The notes beneath the pieces are model-generated. The model was not told the origin of the DNA. It saw nothing but the letters and a program-made list of their open reading frames with translations, and did not search any database. Both the position numbers and the translations under genes were made by a program. Below, in pieces: positions 45,023 through 53,547 of a stretch of DNA of 64,000 bases. The first letter of the stretch is position 1. Every line of letters starts with the position of its first letter. This DNA comes from JBBQYD01 sp942493075 (GTDB lineage Bacteria > Verrucomicrobiota > Verrucomicrobiia > Limisphaerales > UBA8199), in NCBI GenBank assembly GCA_942493075.1, contig OW818681.1, forward strand, positions 3,100,001 to 3,164,000. The letters are read 5' to 3'.

Positions 45023-45165
45023 CGCCCCGAGGCCGCGCATTCGCGAAAAAACGGTTGTGACGTTCGTTCATCGCCCTTTCCTCACGAACTAAACTACGAC
45101 GCAGTACCGTTATTATACTCAAGCGGTTTGTTTCCAATACGATAGGTATGGGGCCAATATTACTA

Positions 45166-45209
45166 ATGACATTGTCATGTCTTATGTTGACAGAATAGCG
45201 AAAATGTCA
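45166..45209. promoter_or_regulatory. Candidate operator dyads upstream of XRE-ImmA gene
   Basis: Two inverted repeats of TGACA/TGTCA: a perfect dyad ATGACATTGTCAT at 45166-45178 and a second pair TGACA (45188-45192) with TGTCA (45205-45209). Both lie 23-66 bases before the start at 45232. XRE-type regulators usually bind such dyads and repress their own gene, so autoregulation by the XRE-ImmA protein is plausible. Confidence 0.5.
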
Positions 45210-45231
45210 GATCCTAAACCCATGCCAACCG

Positions 45232-46614
45232 ATGGTGCAGATTTCGGTCGTAGTAAAGCTTGCTATGGCAAAGCTTACACCGCAGCTCGAATGGGCGGGG
45301 AAGTATTTTCGAAAGCCGTCCACCCGGCGGCGATTTCTCTGGCAGCGTGACTCGGAATCAAACGATTTTATGGATTCGAAAGTTATCAATAGCATCGACC
45401 AGCGCCAAGTCGGCGAACGCTTAAAGGATTCCCGTAAGGCCTGCGGATTGACTCAAGAGGCCGTAGCGAAGGAACTCGAGATACTACGCACGACTCTTGT
45501 GGCAATTGAGAAAGGTGAACGGCGCGTTACTCCAGGCGAACTCATTAAGATGGCAAAGATGTATGGTAGGCCTGTAGGCGAATTCGTTTCCAAGCGAATC
45601 AACAAGGAACCGTTTGTGCCGCAATTCCGCTTGCCCCCAGGACAGCAGAATATAAGCGAGAGCGAGCTGATAGGGGCCGCAATGGAGCTTGAGACCTTGG
45701 CGCGTGATTATGTCGAGTTGGAGGAGATGAACCAAACGGTAATGCGCCCGACTTTTCCGCCACTCACCGCGCTTGAACTACCGGGGGTCACTGCGGACCA
45801 GCGGGGGGAAGAAATCGCTGCTGAGGAACGCACTCGACTCGGTCTCGGAGATGGGCCGGTTACAGACTTGCGGTCATTGCTTGAGGAGGCAGTCGGACTT
45901 CGGGTATTCTATCTCGATTTGCCGTCGAAGGTCGGCGGCCTTTTCGCGTGCAACGATGAACTGGGCGCGTGTATAGCAATTAATCGCAAGCACCCGCCAA
46001 CTCGCGGCAACTGGTCGCTGGCGCATGAGTATGGCCACTTCCTTACCACCCGCTATCAGGCTGATGTGAGCTTCACGCACGATCACTGGGGCAAACTTGC
46101 TGCGGAAAGGTTTGCCGACTCTTTCGCCAAGCATTTCCTTATGCCGAGAACCGGCATCTCGCGACGTTTGTCAGACGCCCTAAAATCTCACGGGAAGGGC
46201 GTGACCATTGGAGATGTAATGTCGTTGGCGCACCTTTACCGAGTATCGGCAGAGGCAATGTTTCGCCGACTTGAGGAACTCAAACGAATTCCTTTCGGCA
46301 CTTGGGATACTCTGCGCGAAAAGCGCGGCTTCCGACCCGAACAGGCCCGCTCTGCTCTCGGTTTGGGCAGCGAATGCCGCCAGCCAGTTCTGCCGCTGCG
46401 CTATCGGTTGCTAGCCAGAAGTGCGTACGAGCAGAAGGAACTCCTTACTGAAGGCCAGCTTTCGCGGAAGCTGAGACTGGACCGAGTCTCAACGAGAATC
46501 GAATTGGAGTCGCTTAGGATGCTCGCCGATGATTCAGGCGATTCGGATGAAGAGGGATTCGCACCGGTGGAATTGAACGCGTCAGATTTGGTCCCTAGCA
46601 ATTCACGCAGATGA
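45232..46614 (+). CDS. XRE-family HTH / ImmA-IrrE metallopeptidase fusion
   Basis: A 460-residue regulator-protease. The helix-turn-helix domain is at ~residues 57-112 (ERLKDSRKACGLTQEAVAKEL, LVAIEKGERRVTPGEL). After a helical linker, the ImmA/IrrE (DUF955) domain has the zinc-binding HEYGH in WSLAHEYGHFL and RFADSFAKHFLMP with the third ligand region. A C-terminal ~120-residue extension follows (REKRGFRPEQARSALGL). Such proteins cleave a repressor or partner under stress. The start may instead be ATG 45265 or 45370, the latter just before the HTH. Its end overlaps the PIN-domain gene by four bases (ATGA), so the two act together. Confidence 0.85.
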   Translation: MVQISVVVKLAMAKLTPQLEWAGKYFRKPSTRRRFLWQRDSESNDFMDSKVINSIDQRQVGERLKDSRKACGLTQEAVAKELEILRTTLVAIEKGERRVTPGELIKMAKMYGRPVGEFVSKRINKEPFVPQFRLPPGQQNISESELIGAAMELETLARDYVELEEMNQTVMRPTFPPLTALELPGVTADQRGEEIAAEERTRLGLGDGPVTDLRSLLEEAVGLRVFYLDLPSKVGGLFACNDELGACIAINRKHPPTRGNWSLAHEYGHFLTTRYQADVSFTHDHWGKLAAERFADSFAKHFLMPRTGISRRLSDALKSHGKGVTIGDVMSLAHLYRVSAEAMFRRLEELKRIPFGTWDTLREKRGFRPEQARSALGLGSECRQPVLPLRYRLLARSAYEQKELLTEGQLSRKLRLDRVSTRIELESLRMLADDSGDSDEEGFAPVELNASDLVPSNSRR

Positions 46615-47144
46615 AGTTGCTCCTCAACGACTCGTCAGTCCTGCTTAACCTGATTGCCGGCGATTGCCTCTTGTCATTGGTTGCAGATACCGGTTGGCAA
46701 CTCGCCATCTGTCCTGCCGTGCGCGATGAAGCTAAAAAACTTCGAGATCCTGCGACTGGGGATATGGTCCCATTGGACATCACACCGTTGATTGCCTCCG
46801 GTCTGGTACAAGTTCTGGAACTGGGCGACGAAGCGGAACAAGCCCTTTACGTAGAGCATTCAATTTGGGTGGATGATGGTGAAGCCATGTCCATCGCCAT
46901 TGCGGCCAACCGGGATCTCGAACTAGCGATCGACGACAAACAAGCGAGCAACTACACGCATCGAGCGTTTCCGAAACTGAAACTTTGGACCACGCCGGAA
47001 ATTCTGAAACACTGGGTCGAGACCGCCCCGGTGCCGCCAGTCAAACTGTGCGAGGTTATTCGATTAATTGAAGCGCGAGCGCGCTATTTCCCTTCGAGGT
47101 CCCACCCACTGAAGGTTTGGTGGGAGTCCGCGAAAACGCCCTAA
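46611..47144 (+). CDS. PIN-domain (DUF3368-like) putative ribonuclease toxin
   Basis: A 177-residue PIN-like protein. It starts MKLLLNDSSVLLNLI with the first acidic residue, then CPAVRDEAKKL, and VDDGEAMSIAIAANRDLELAIDDKQAS with the clustered acidic residues and 'DDxxA' element of PIN nucleases. The C-terminal ~45 residues are an extra helical tail. Start overlaps the XRE-ImmA stop (ATGA). PIN proteins cut RNA and are common toxins; the paired peptidase would be its regulator or sensor. A toxin-antitoxin-like or stress-activated unit is inferred, not shown. Confidence 0.8.
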   Translation: MKLLLNDSSVLLNLIAGDCLLSLVADTGWQLAICPAVRDEAKKLRDPATGDMVPLDITPLIASGLVQVLELGDEAEQALYVEHSIWVDDGEAMSIAIAANRDLELAIDDKQASNYTHRAFPKLKLWTTPEILKHWVETAPVPPVKLCEVIRLIEARARYFPSRSHPLKVWWESAKTP

Positions 47145-47295
47145 TGTGCGACACCGCCGTTGCGACCACGTCCCTTCTTTCAAGCGGGTTAGCGTGCTTA
47201 TGAATTGGGGCAGCAACGAGCGAACAGTTCATGAAGCCATTGGAATCTACCTCCATTCCCTACGTTGATTTTCCAAAACTACCCTCAACCGAGCG

Positions 47296-49011
47296 CTAGA
47301 TGGGCAGAGAAAAGTAAAAGGTCGCGCCAACGCCCGGAACGCCCTCGGCCCAGGTTCGGCCTCCATGTCGCTCTATGATGCGCCGGACATTGGCTAACCC
47401 GATCCCAAGGCCCTCAAACTTGATAGGGGTGTCCATGCGTTGGAACACGCCGAATAGCTTGCCGGCATGTGCCGGATCGAAACCGATGCCGTTGTCGCGA
47501 ATGAAAGTTATTCTTTCGCCGTTTTGACTGGGAACATTACCGATCTCGATCTCTGCTACCTCGCGAGCACCAGTGAATTTCACGGCATTTGAAAGAAGGT
47601 TGCTCAGCACGACCCGCAGCAAGCCGGGGTCAGCCTGAACCGGTTCGAGTGTGGGAATATTCCAAGTGATCTTTCGAGTTTTGATGTCCGGTTGAAGGTC
47701 GGCCAAAACATCGCTAATGGCGGCATTGAGATCGACGGTGCTCTTTGTCAAATCAGCAACACCGAGGCTAGAGAACGCGAGGAGATCATCGATGAGTTCA
47801 CTCATGCGAAGCGCCGATTTGTTGATCGTGCTCAGCGCATCGGCACCTGATTTTGAAAGGGCCAGGCTGGGGTCTTCCCTCATCAACTCGGCGAATGCCA
47901 GGATTCCGCGCAGCGGCGCACGCAAATCGTGCGAAACTGAATAATTGAAGGTTTGCAGCTCGTCGTTGGACGATTTGAGCTGCGTGGTGCGCTCCAGAAC
48001 GCGTTGCTCCAGCGTTTGGTTCAGTTGACGTATCTCAGCCTCATCGTGTTTGCGCCGGGTGATGTCACGGATGTTGCATTGGATAAATCTTCCATCGCCA
48101 GATTGGTAAACGTTGCTCACGAACTCGACCGCGATGTGGCGGCCCTCGCTGGTGTCCAAGGGCAAATCTTCGTAGCGAACATAACCATCCTTCTGCAAAC
48201 GCTCCAGCATGGCTTTGTTGGACAGGCCGTCTCGAAAGGGACTGAGCTCGCCCACGGTCTTGCCGACCATTTCTTCCCGGGAAAAGCCCAACAGCTTGAC
48301 CAGGAATGGATTGACGTCGCTCACCCGTCCGGTGTCGGCCTCCAGGATCAGGATGCCGTCCTGTGCTGTCTCGAATAGGCGGCGATATCTAAACTCGGAG
48401 GCAGGCACATCGGCCCCTGGGACGCTGAGCCGATTCTGGTGTGGGTCCACGAGCGGGGTTTCATCAGCCTTGGCCACGGGAGGATGGGGGAGCACGTCCG
48501 GTGATGGCACCTGAGCAAACCTCTCTCCGAGCTTGCCCGAGCTTTCCGTTCGGAGTTGGCGCCCGGTAATATCCACCTCCGGGACTTCGCAAGTGAGCCA
48601 ATAATTGTTCAGCGCTCGCAAGAGGTTGCGGAGTCCTTCGGGAGTACTGGGTTTGACGTGATAAGAGCTGGCTCCCAGCATGTAAGCCTTTTTGATGTCG
48701 TCCAAGTCGGCGGAGCCCGTTAAAACGACGGTTGGAATGACTGCCCACTCGGGGTTGTTTTTAAGGTGCTCGAGCACGGAGAATCCGTCGGCACCTGGCA
48801 TTTTCAAGTCCGTCGTAATGAAGGTGGGATAGGCATAGACAGAGCGATCTGCATATTTGCCCTCGCCCATCATGTAAGCGATTGCTTCCAGACCGCCGTT
48901 GATGGTGTGAATCGGCTCCTTCACACCTATGGCCCGGAAGGATAACTCGATCAACATTAGGTCGTTCGGGTCGTCGTCAACGACCATAATCGTCGAGTGG
49001 TATGGTTTCAT
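47296..49011 (-). CDS. Hybrid response regulator-PAS-histidine kinase
   Basis: A 571-residue signalling protein. Order: receiver domain (residues ~8-130) with acidic D12-D14, phospho-Asp D68 in TTDLKMPG and Lys in YHVKPS; a linker; PAS domain (~215-335: FRYRRLFETAQDGILILE, NIRDITRRK); HisKA dimerisation helix with phospho-His in SVSHDLRAPL; HATPase with NAVKFT, DNGIGFD and GLGIGLANVRRIIERHGG. No transmembrane helix, so cytoplasmic. The start at ATG 49011 begins the receiver domain; earlier in-frame starts (49218) would overlap the next gene and add an unlikely N-terminus. Confidence 0.92.
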   Translation of the reverse strand: MKPYHSTIMVVDDDPNDLMLIELSFRAIGVKEPIHTINGGLEAIAYMMGEGKYADRSVYAYPTFITTDLKMPGADGFSVLEHLKNNPEWAVIPTVVLTGSADLDDIKKAYMLGASSYHVKPSTPEGLRNLLRALNNYWLTCEVPEVDITGRQLRTESSGKLGERFAQVPSPDVLPHPPVAKADETPLVDPHQNRLSVPGADVPASEFRYRRLFETAQDGILILEADTGRVSDVNPFLVKLLGFSREEMVGKTVGELSPFRDGLSNKAMLERLQKDGYVRYEDLPLDTSEGRHIAVEFVSNVYQSGDGRFIQCNIRDITRRKHDEAEIRQLNQTLEQRVLERTTQLKSSNDELQTFNYSVSHDLRAPLRGILAFAELMREDPSLALSKSGADALSTINKSALRMSELIDDLLAFSSLGVADLTKSTVDLNAAISDVLADLQPDIKTRKITWNIPTLEPVQADPGLLRVVLSNLLSNAVKFTGAREVAEIEIGNVPSQNGERITFIRDNGIGFDPAHAGKLFGVFQRMDTPIKFEGLGIGLANVRRIIERHGGRTWAEGVPGVGATFYFSLPI

Positions 49012-49150
49012 GATTTCATTCCGAGGCACACATCTCCTTCTACTTAACCTAGCACAAAGGAAGGATTGTGTCCCAGGCTCTGAAGGCACATTTGCATCCT
49101 GGCGAAATGGGCTTAGCGTAGAGGTTAGACACCAAGCGAAAGGAAACGTT

Positions 49151-49612
49151 ATGCCTGCCAGGATACTGACCGAATTCCTCGAGAATGAGCATGTTAGTTT
49201 CGAGTGCATCCCACACAAAGTGACCTACACCGCACAAGAAACGGCTCAAGCCGCTCATGTGCCGGGTTATGAACTGGCGAAAACTGTGATGGTTGAACTG
49301 GATGGGAAGATGACCATGATGGTGGTGCCAGCCAATCGAAAGGTCATTCTTCAGGAACTGCGTGAGCTAACGGGCGCCAAAGACGTCCGCTTCGCCACCG
49401 AGGAAGAGTTCAAAAGCCTATTCCCGGATTGTGAGGTAGGTGCCATGCCACCGTTTGGGAATCTCTACGGAATAGATGTAATGGTTTCGCCAGGGTTGAT
49501 GGCGGATGAAGAGATCGCCTTTAACGCTGGCACGCATTCCGAAGTGATCCGCATGCACAGCGCGGACTTTGAACGACTGGTGCGTCCGACGCTGATCAGT
49601 TGCACCACTTGA
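49151..49612 (+). CDS. YbaK/EbsC family aminoacyl-tRNA deacylase
   Basis: A 153-residue editing-domain protein that hydrolyses mischarged tRNA in trans. Motifs: AKTVMVELDGKM with the conserved Lys, GAMPPFGNLYGI and FNAGTHSEVIRM. This fits the YbaK/ProX/YeaK superfamily; Cys-tRNAPro or Ala-tRNAPro specificity cannot be told. AAAGGAA lies six bases before ATG 49151, and earlier in-frame starts overlap the divergent kinase gene. Confidence 0.85.
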   Translation: MPARILTEFLENEHVSFECIPHKVTYTAQETAQAAHVPGYELAKTVMVELDGKMTMMVVPANRKVILQELRELTGAKDVRFATEEEFKSLFPDCEVGAMPPFGNLYGIDVMVSPGLMADEEIAFNAGTHSEVIRMHSADFERLVRPTLISCTT

Positions 49613-49689
49613 CGCCCGGCAAGGATCAAAGTTCTGAGCACTGCTTTTAGTGTTGCGCCCGACCAGGGGTCTGCCGGTAGTCTCTTGAC

Positions 49690-50820
49690 GTGACCGAACC
49701 GGCTATCCTCAGGCAAACCGGGCGCACTTACGTGCGTTCCGGCGGGCAAACCTTATCCTACTTTTCTGGGTGCGATTATTATCGTCTGTCCAGTGACCCT
49801 CGCGTGATTGTGGCCGCTCAGCGAGCAGCAGAGCGCGAGGGAATAACCGTGTCAGCCTCCAGGTTGACCACGGGGAATCATCCATTGTTGCAGCAGGTGG
49901 AGACAGCGCTCGAAGCTTTCTTTGGTGCGGAAGCAGCGTTGCTCGTGACCGCGGGTTATTTTGGCAATTCACTGGTTACGCAAGCCTTGGCAGGAGAGTT
50001 CGACCATGCTCTCATGGACCAGCGCTCCCACCCTGCTCTGTCCGATGCCGCGCGTTTGCTTGGATGTCGGATTAGCTCCTTCGCGCATCGAGATCCGAAC
50101 TCCCTGAGATCGGCCCTAAAAGGGATTCCGAAGAATCATCGGCTCATTCTGCTGACCGATGGCATGTTCTCTCACAACGGAACGATTGCGCCTCTTTCCG
50201 AGTATCTGAAGATTTTGCCGTCCTCGGCGGTCATCCTTGTCGATGACGCCCATGGTGCCGGCGTCGTCGGTGCCACTGGGCGTGGGACTTTGCACGCTTG
50301 CGAAGTGGGTCGTGAACGGATCATACAGACGGGCACACTGAGCAAGGCTTTCGGGACGGGAGGCGGGTTTGTTCTTGGCACAAGAAAGTTGCGCGAGCGC
50401 ATAATGGAGCGCAGCGGGATGTTCGTGGGATGCACGCCAGTTCCGCTGCCCATTGCCGCGGGGGCTCTTCAGTCTATTCGGATTCTGAGCCGGGGGGCCA
50501 ATTTGCGCAAGCGCCTGGCGGCGCACGCAGAGGAGGTAAGAAAGCAGCTCTTCGAAACGCCATGGGAGACCCCATCCGGACCGGGACCAATCATACCCGT
50601 GTTGCCACGAAACTCGGTCGAAAGGGATGATCTCAATCAGCGGCTAAAGGCTGCCCGGATCTACCCCCCCTTCATTCATTACCCGGGAGGGCCTGCGAGC
50701 GGTTACTTCCGATTCGTGATGTCAAGCGAACACACAGACCGGCAGATCAACGGTCTATGTAATGTGCTAAAGGCCTTCGTAGAGCGCTGGTCAAAACCAG
50801 CGCTCAAATCCCGGCGTTAG
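49690..50820 (+). CDS. Alpha-oxoamine synthase-like PLP enzyme (BioF/KBL family)
   Basis: A 376-residue fold-type I aminotransferase of the 8-amino-7-oxononanoate synthase/glycine C-acetyltransferase family. The PLP-binding DDAHGAGVVG motif (Asp and His) is followed by the Schiff-base Lys in TGTLSKAFGTGGG. A CoA-dependent condensation of an amino acid with an acyl-CoA is expected. No bioA/bioD or threonine dehydrogenase is adjacent, so BioF and KBL cannot be separated. The start is GTG 49690. Its TAG overlaps the gyrA stop in opposite orientation (TTAG at 50817-50820). Confidence 0.84.
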   Translation: MTEPAILRQTGRTYVRSGGQTLSYFSGCDYYRLSSDPRVIVAAQRAAEREGITVSASRLTTGNHPLLQQVETALEAFFGAEAALLVTAGYFGNSLVTQALAGEFDHALMDQRSHPALSDAARLLGCRISSFAHRDPNSLRSALKGIPKNHRLILLTDGMFSHNGTIAPLSEYLKILPSSAVILVDDAHGAGVVGATGRGTLHACEVGRERIIQTGTLSKAFGTGGGFVLGTRKLRERIMERSGMFVGCTPVPLPIAAGALQSIRILSRGANLRKRLAAHAEEVRKQLFETPWETPSGPGPIIPVLPRNSVERDDLNQRLKAARIYPPFIHYPGGPASGYFRFVMSSEHTDRQINGLCNVLKAFVERWSKPALKSRR

Positions 50821-53528
50821 CTTTGCGGGGCGGTCGGTGCCGCAGGCGGTTCGGGTGGTTGACCACTATCCCCGGACTCGCCGTTGCAAGCGCTGTCTGA
50901 GTCTTCCTCCTCGTCGCTGATCACGGGTGCCAAAGCTTGTAGTTTGTCGCCTTCATCGAGGTCCATCAGCGTGACACCCTGGGCGTTTCGTCCCGTCTCG
51001 CGGATATCTTTGACGCAGATGCGAACCATTTGGGCTTTTGACGTGATCAACATGATCTCGTCCTTGTCCTGCACGGTCAGTGCCCCTATTACGGCGCCTG
51101 TCCGTTCATTCGCCTTCATCGTGATGATACCCTTGCCTCCGCGGGTTTGCACACGATACACCGATTCGAGGGTGCCGTCTTCCTGGACGGTGTCAAATGG
51201 CGTTCGTTTGCCCATGCCATTCTCGCTCGCTACGAGCAGGGTGGCGTCGCGACCGACCAGGGCCAGAGCAACCACCGCATCGCCTGCTTCGAGACTGATG
51301 CCGCGGACCCCGATAGCTTGACGGCCCATTGAACGCACATCCGTCTCCGAGAAACGGATGCTCATACCCTGCCGGGTAATGAGCACGACCTCATTCTCGC
51401 CGGAAGCCAGCTTTACTTGAATAAGGGAATCACCGTCTTCGATGCCAATCGCGATAATCCCGTCCTTGCGAACATTTCTGAAGTCTTCGAGCGGCGTCTT
51501 CTTCACTGTTCCATTTTTTGTAGCAAAGAACAGGAACCCCGGTTGCTGCCAGGTGCGGTCTTCATCCTCAGCATTGTAAACGGCCTCAATCCGAATGAAC
51601 GCTGCAACGGTCTCCCCTTCCTTGAGTTCGAGGAGATTGGCGATGCTCCGGCCTTTTGCAGTCCTGGCCATGTCCGGAATTTCATGCACACGCTCCACGT
51701 AAACACGGCCTGTGTTTGTGAAGAACATCAGGTAGTCATGCGTGCTGGCGGTGAACAAATGCTCAACGAAATCGTGGTCCTCGGCCGTATCCCCTTCCCG
51801 GGTAGCCATGCCGATTACACCCTTTCCACCGCGACGCTGAGCGCGATACTCGCTGGTGTTAGTGCGCTTGAGCAGACCGTTGTGGGTAAGGGTGATAATC
51901 ACCCCTTCATTGGGGATCAGGTCTTCAATGCGGATTTCGCCTTCGTCCGGTTCGAGACGAGTCATGCGTGGAGTCGCGTACTTTTCCTTGATGGCGATCA
52001 GCTCACTCTTGATGATGTCCAGCACGCGGGCTTCACGGGCCAGGATATCCATCAGATCCTTGATGACTTCCAGTAGTTGTGTGTACTCGGTCCGGACCTT
52101 ATCGAACTCCATCCCGGTGAGTTGATACAGCCTGAGGTCGAGGATGGCGTTCGCCTGGGCCTCGCTAAATGCGTAACGACCGTTGATCATTCGGGCTTCG
52201 CTTCGGATCAGGATGCCGAGCTTCCCTACCTGCTCACGGGTGAAGTCAAAAGCCAGCAGCTTTACCTTTGCCTCCTCGCGGTTGGCTGAACTCCGAATGA
52301 TTCTGATGAATTCATCCAGGTTCGAAAGGGCGATGAGATATCCCTCCAACATTTCCGCACGTTCTTCGGCTTTGCGCAGTTCGTAACGGGTCCGCCGGAT
52401 AATGACCTCGCGCCGATGCTCAATGTAGCAGGCAAGCATTTCCTTCAGGCCGAGCGTTTTCGGTCGGCCATGGTCGATGGCTAAGGCATTAACCGCGAAA
52501 CTACTCTCCAGAGAGGTGTGCTTGTAGAGGTTGTTGATCACCACCTTCGGGACAGCGTCCCGCTTGATCTCAATGACGACGCGCGTGTTCTCATCAGACT
52601 CATCGCGCAGCGCCGTGATATCGGTCAGGATCTTTTCGTTCACCAATTCCGCGATTCGTTCCACCAGGACTGCCCGGTTCACATTGTACGGGATCTCGCG
52701 GATAACGATCTGCTCACGACCATTCTTCGTCTCCTCCAACTCCACGGTGCCACGCACTTTCAAACTACCGCGGCCTGTGGTAAAATAATCCCGAATTCCT
52801 TCCAACCCGCAAAGTGTGCAGCCGGTCGGAAAATCGGGGCCTTTGATATGGTGCATCAACTCTTTGAGAGTGATGTTCGGGTTATCGATTTGAGCACAAA
52901 CGCCATCAACCACCTCGCCTAAATTGTGCGGAGGGATATTGGTAGCCATGCCCACGGCAATACCGGTTCCGCCGTTGACCAGAAGGTTGGGAAAAGCGGA
53001 TGGAAACACCGTGGGTTCCTCGCGGGTCTCGTCGTAATTCGGCACGAAATCCACTGTCTCCTTCTCCATGTCCTCCATCAGCACAGCGCCCAGGGGCGCG
53101 AGCCTGGCTTCGGTATATCGCATTGATGCGGGCGGATCACCTTCTACAGAGCCGAAGTTGCCTTGCCCTTCAACCAATCGCTCCCGCATAGCCCATGGCT
53201 GTGCCATGTGCACAAGTGTCGGATAGATCGCCTGGTCACCATGCGGGTGGTAATTACCCATGGTTTCGCCAACGATCTTGGCACACTTGAGGTGTTTGCG
53301 GTTGGGCATTACGCCCAAACCGTGCATCGCAAAAAGGATGCGCCTCTGCGAAGGTTTCAAGCCGTCCCGCACGTCAGGCAACGCGCGCGAGATGATCACG
53401 GACATGGAATAATCCAGGAAGGAGTTCTTGATCTCCTCTGCCACATTGATCTTGGCAATCTTCTCATTGGGAGCAAAAGCGCTTCCCGTTTGAGGCGGTA
53501 GTTCGTTGGAGGGCGTTTCGTCAGACAT
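50817..53528 (-). CDS. gyrA: DNA gyrase subunit A
   Basis: Type IIA topoisomerase A subunit, 903 residues. Catalytic Tyr138 is in ASMRYTEARL. The quinolone-determining segment reads HPHGDQAIYP, with Gln99 and Pro103 where E. coli has Ser83 and Asp87. The GyrA-box QRRGGKG lies in the C-terminal beta-pinwheel, which marks it as gyrase rather than topoisomerase IV. The last ~45 residues are acidic then Pro/Ala-rich. It follows gyrB by 19 bases in a gyrB-gyrA operon. Confidence 0.97.
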   Translation of the reverse strand: MSDETPSNELPPQTGSAFAPNEKIAKINVAEEIKNSFLDYSMSVIISRALPDVRDGLKPSQRRILFAMHGLGVMPNRKHLKCAKIVGETMGNYHPHGDQAIYPTLVHMAQPWAMRERLVEGQGNFGSVEGDPPASMRYTEARLAPLGAVLMEDMEKETVDFVPNYDETREEPTVFPSAFPNLLVNGGTGIAVGMATNIPPHNLGEVVDGVCAQIDNPNITLKELMHHIKGPDFPTGCTLCGLEGIRDYFTTGRGSLKVRGTVELEETKNGREQIVIREIPYNVNRAVLVERIAELVNEKILTDITALRDESDENTRVVIEIKRDAVPKVVINNLYKHTSLESSFAVNALAIDHGRPKTLGLKEMLACYIEHRREVIIRRTRYELRKAEERAEMLEGYLIALSNLDEFIRIIRSSANREEAKVKLLAFDFTREQVGKLGILIRSEARMINGRYAFSEAQANAILDLRLYQLTGMEFDKVRTEYTQLLEVIKDLMDILAREARVLDIIKSELIAIKEKYATPRMTRLEPDEGEIRIEDLIPNEGVIITLTHNGLLKRTNTSEYRAQRRGGKGVIGMATREGDTAEDHDFVEHLFTASTHDYLMFFTNTGRVYVERVHEIPDMARTAKGRSIANLLELKEGETVAAFIRIEAVYNAEDEDRTWQQPGFLFFATKNGTVKKTPLEDFRNVRKDGIIAIGIEDGDSLIQVKLASGENEVVLITRQGMSIRFSETDVRSMGRQAIGVRGISLEAGDAVVALALVGRDATLLVASENGMGKRTPFDTVQEDGTLESVYRVQTRGGKGIITMKANERTGAVIGALTVQDKDEIMLITSKAQMVRICVKDIRETGRNAQGVTLMDLDEGDKLQALAPVISDEEEDSDSACNGESGDSGQPPEPPAAPTAPQS

Positions 53529-53547
53529 AATCAGGAAATCGGAAAAA

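Noticed and set aside
44857..47295. Integrated element with duplicated tRNA 3' end
   Set aside because: No second copy of the tRNA-Ala 3' sequence and no integrase were found downstream of the XRE-ImmA/PIN pair within the window.
47231..47299. 22-codon ORF before the histidine kinase stop
   Set aside because: Too short, no Shine-Dalgarno, no context beyond an open frame.
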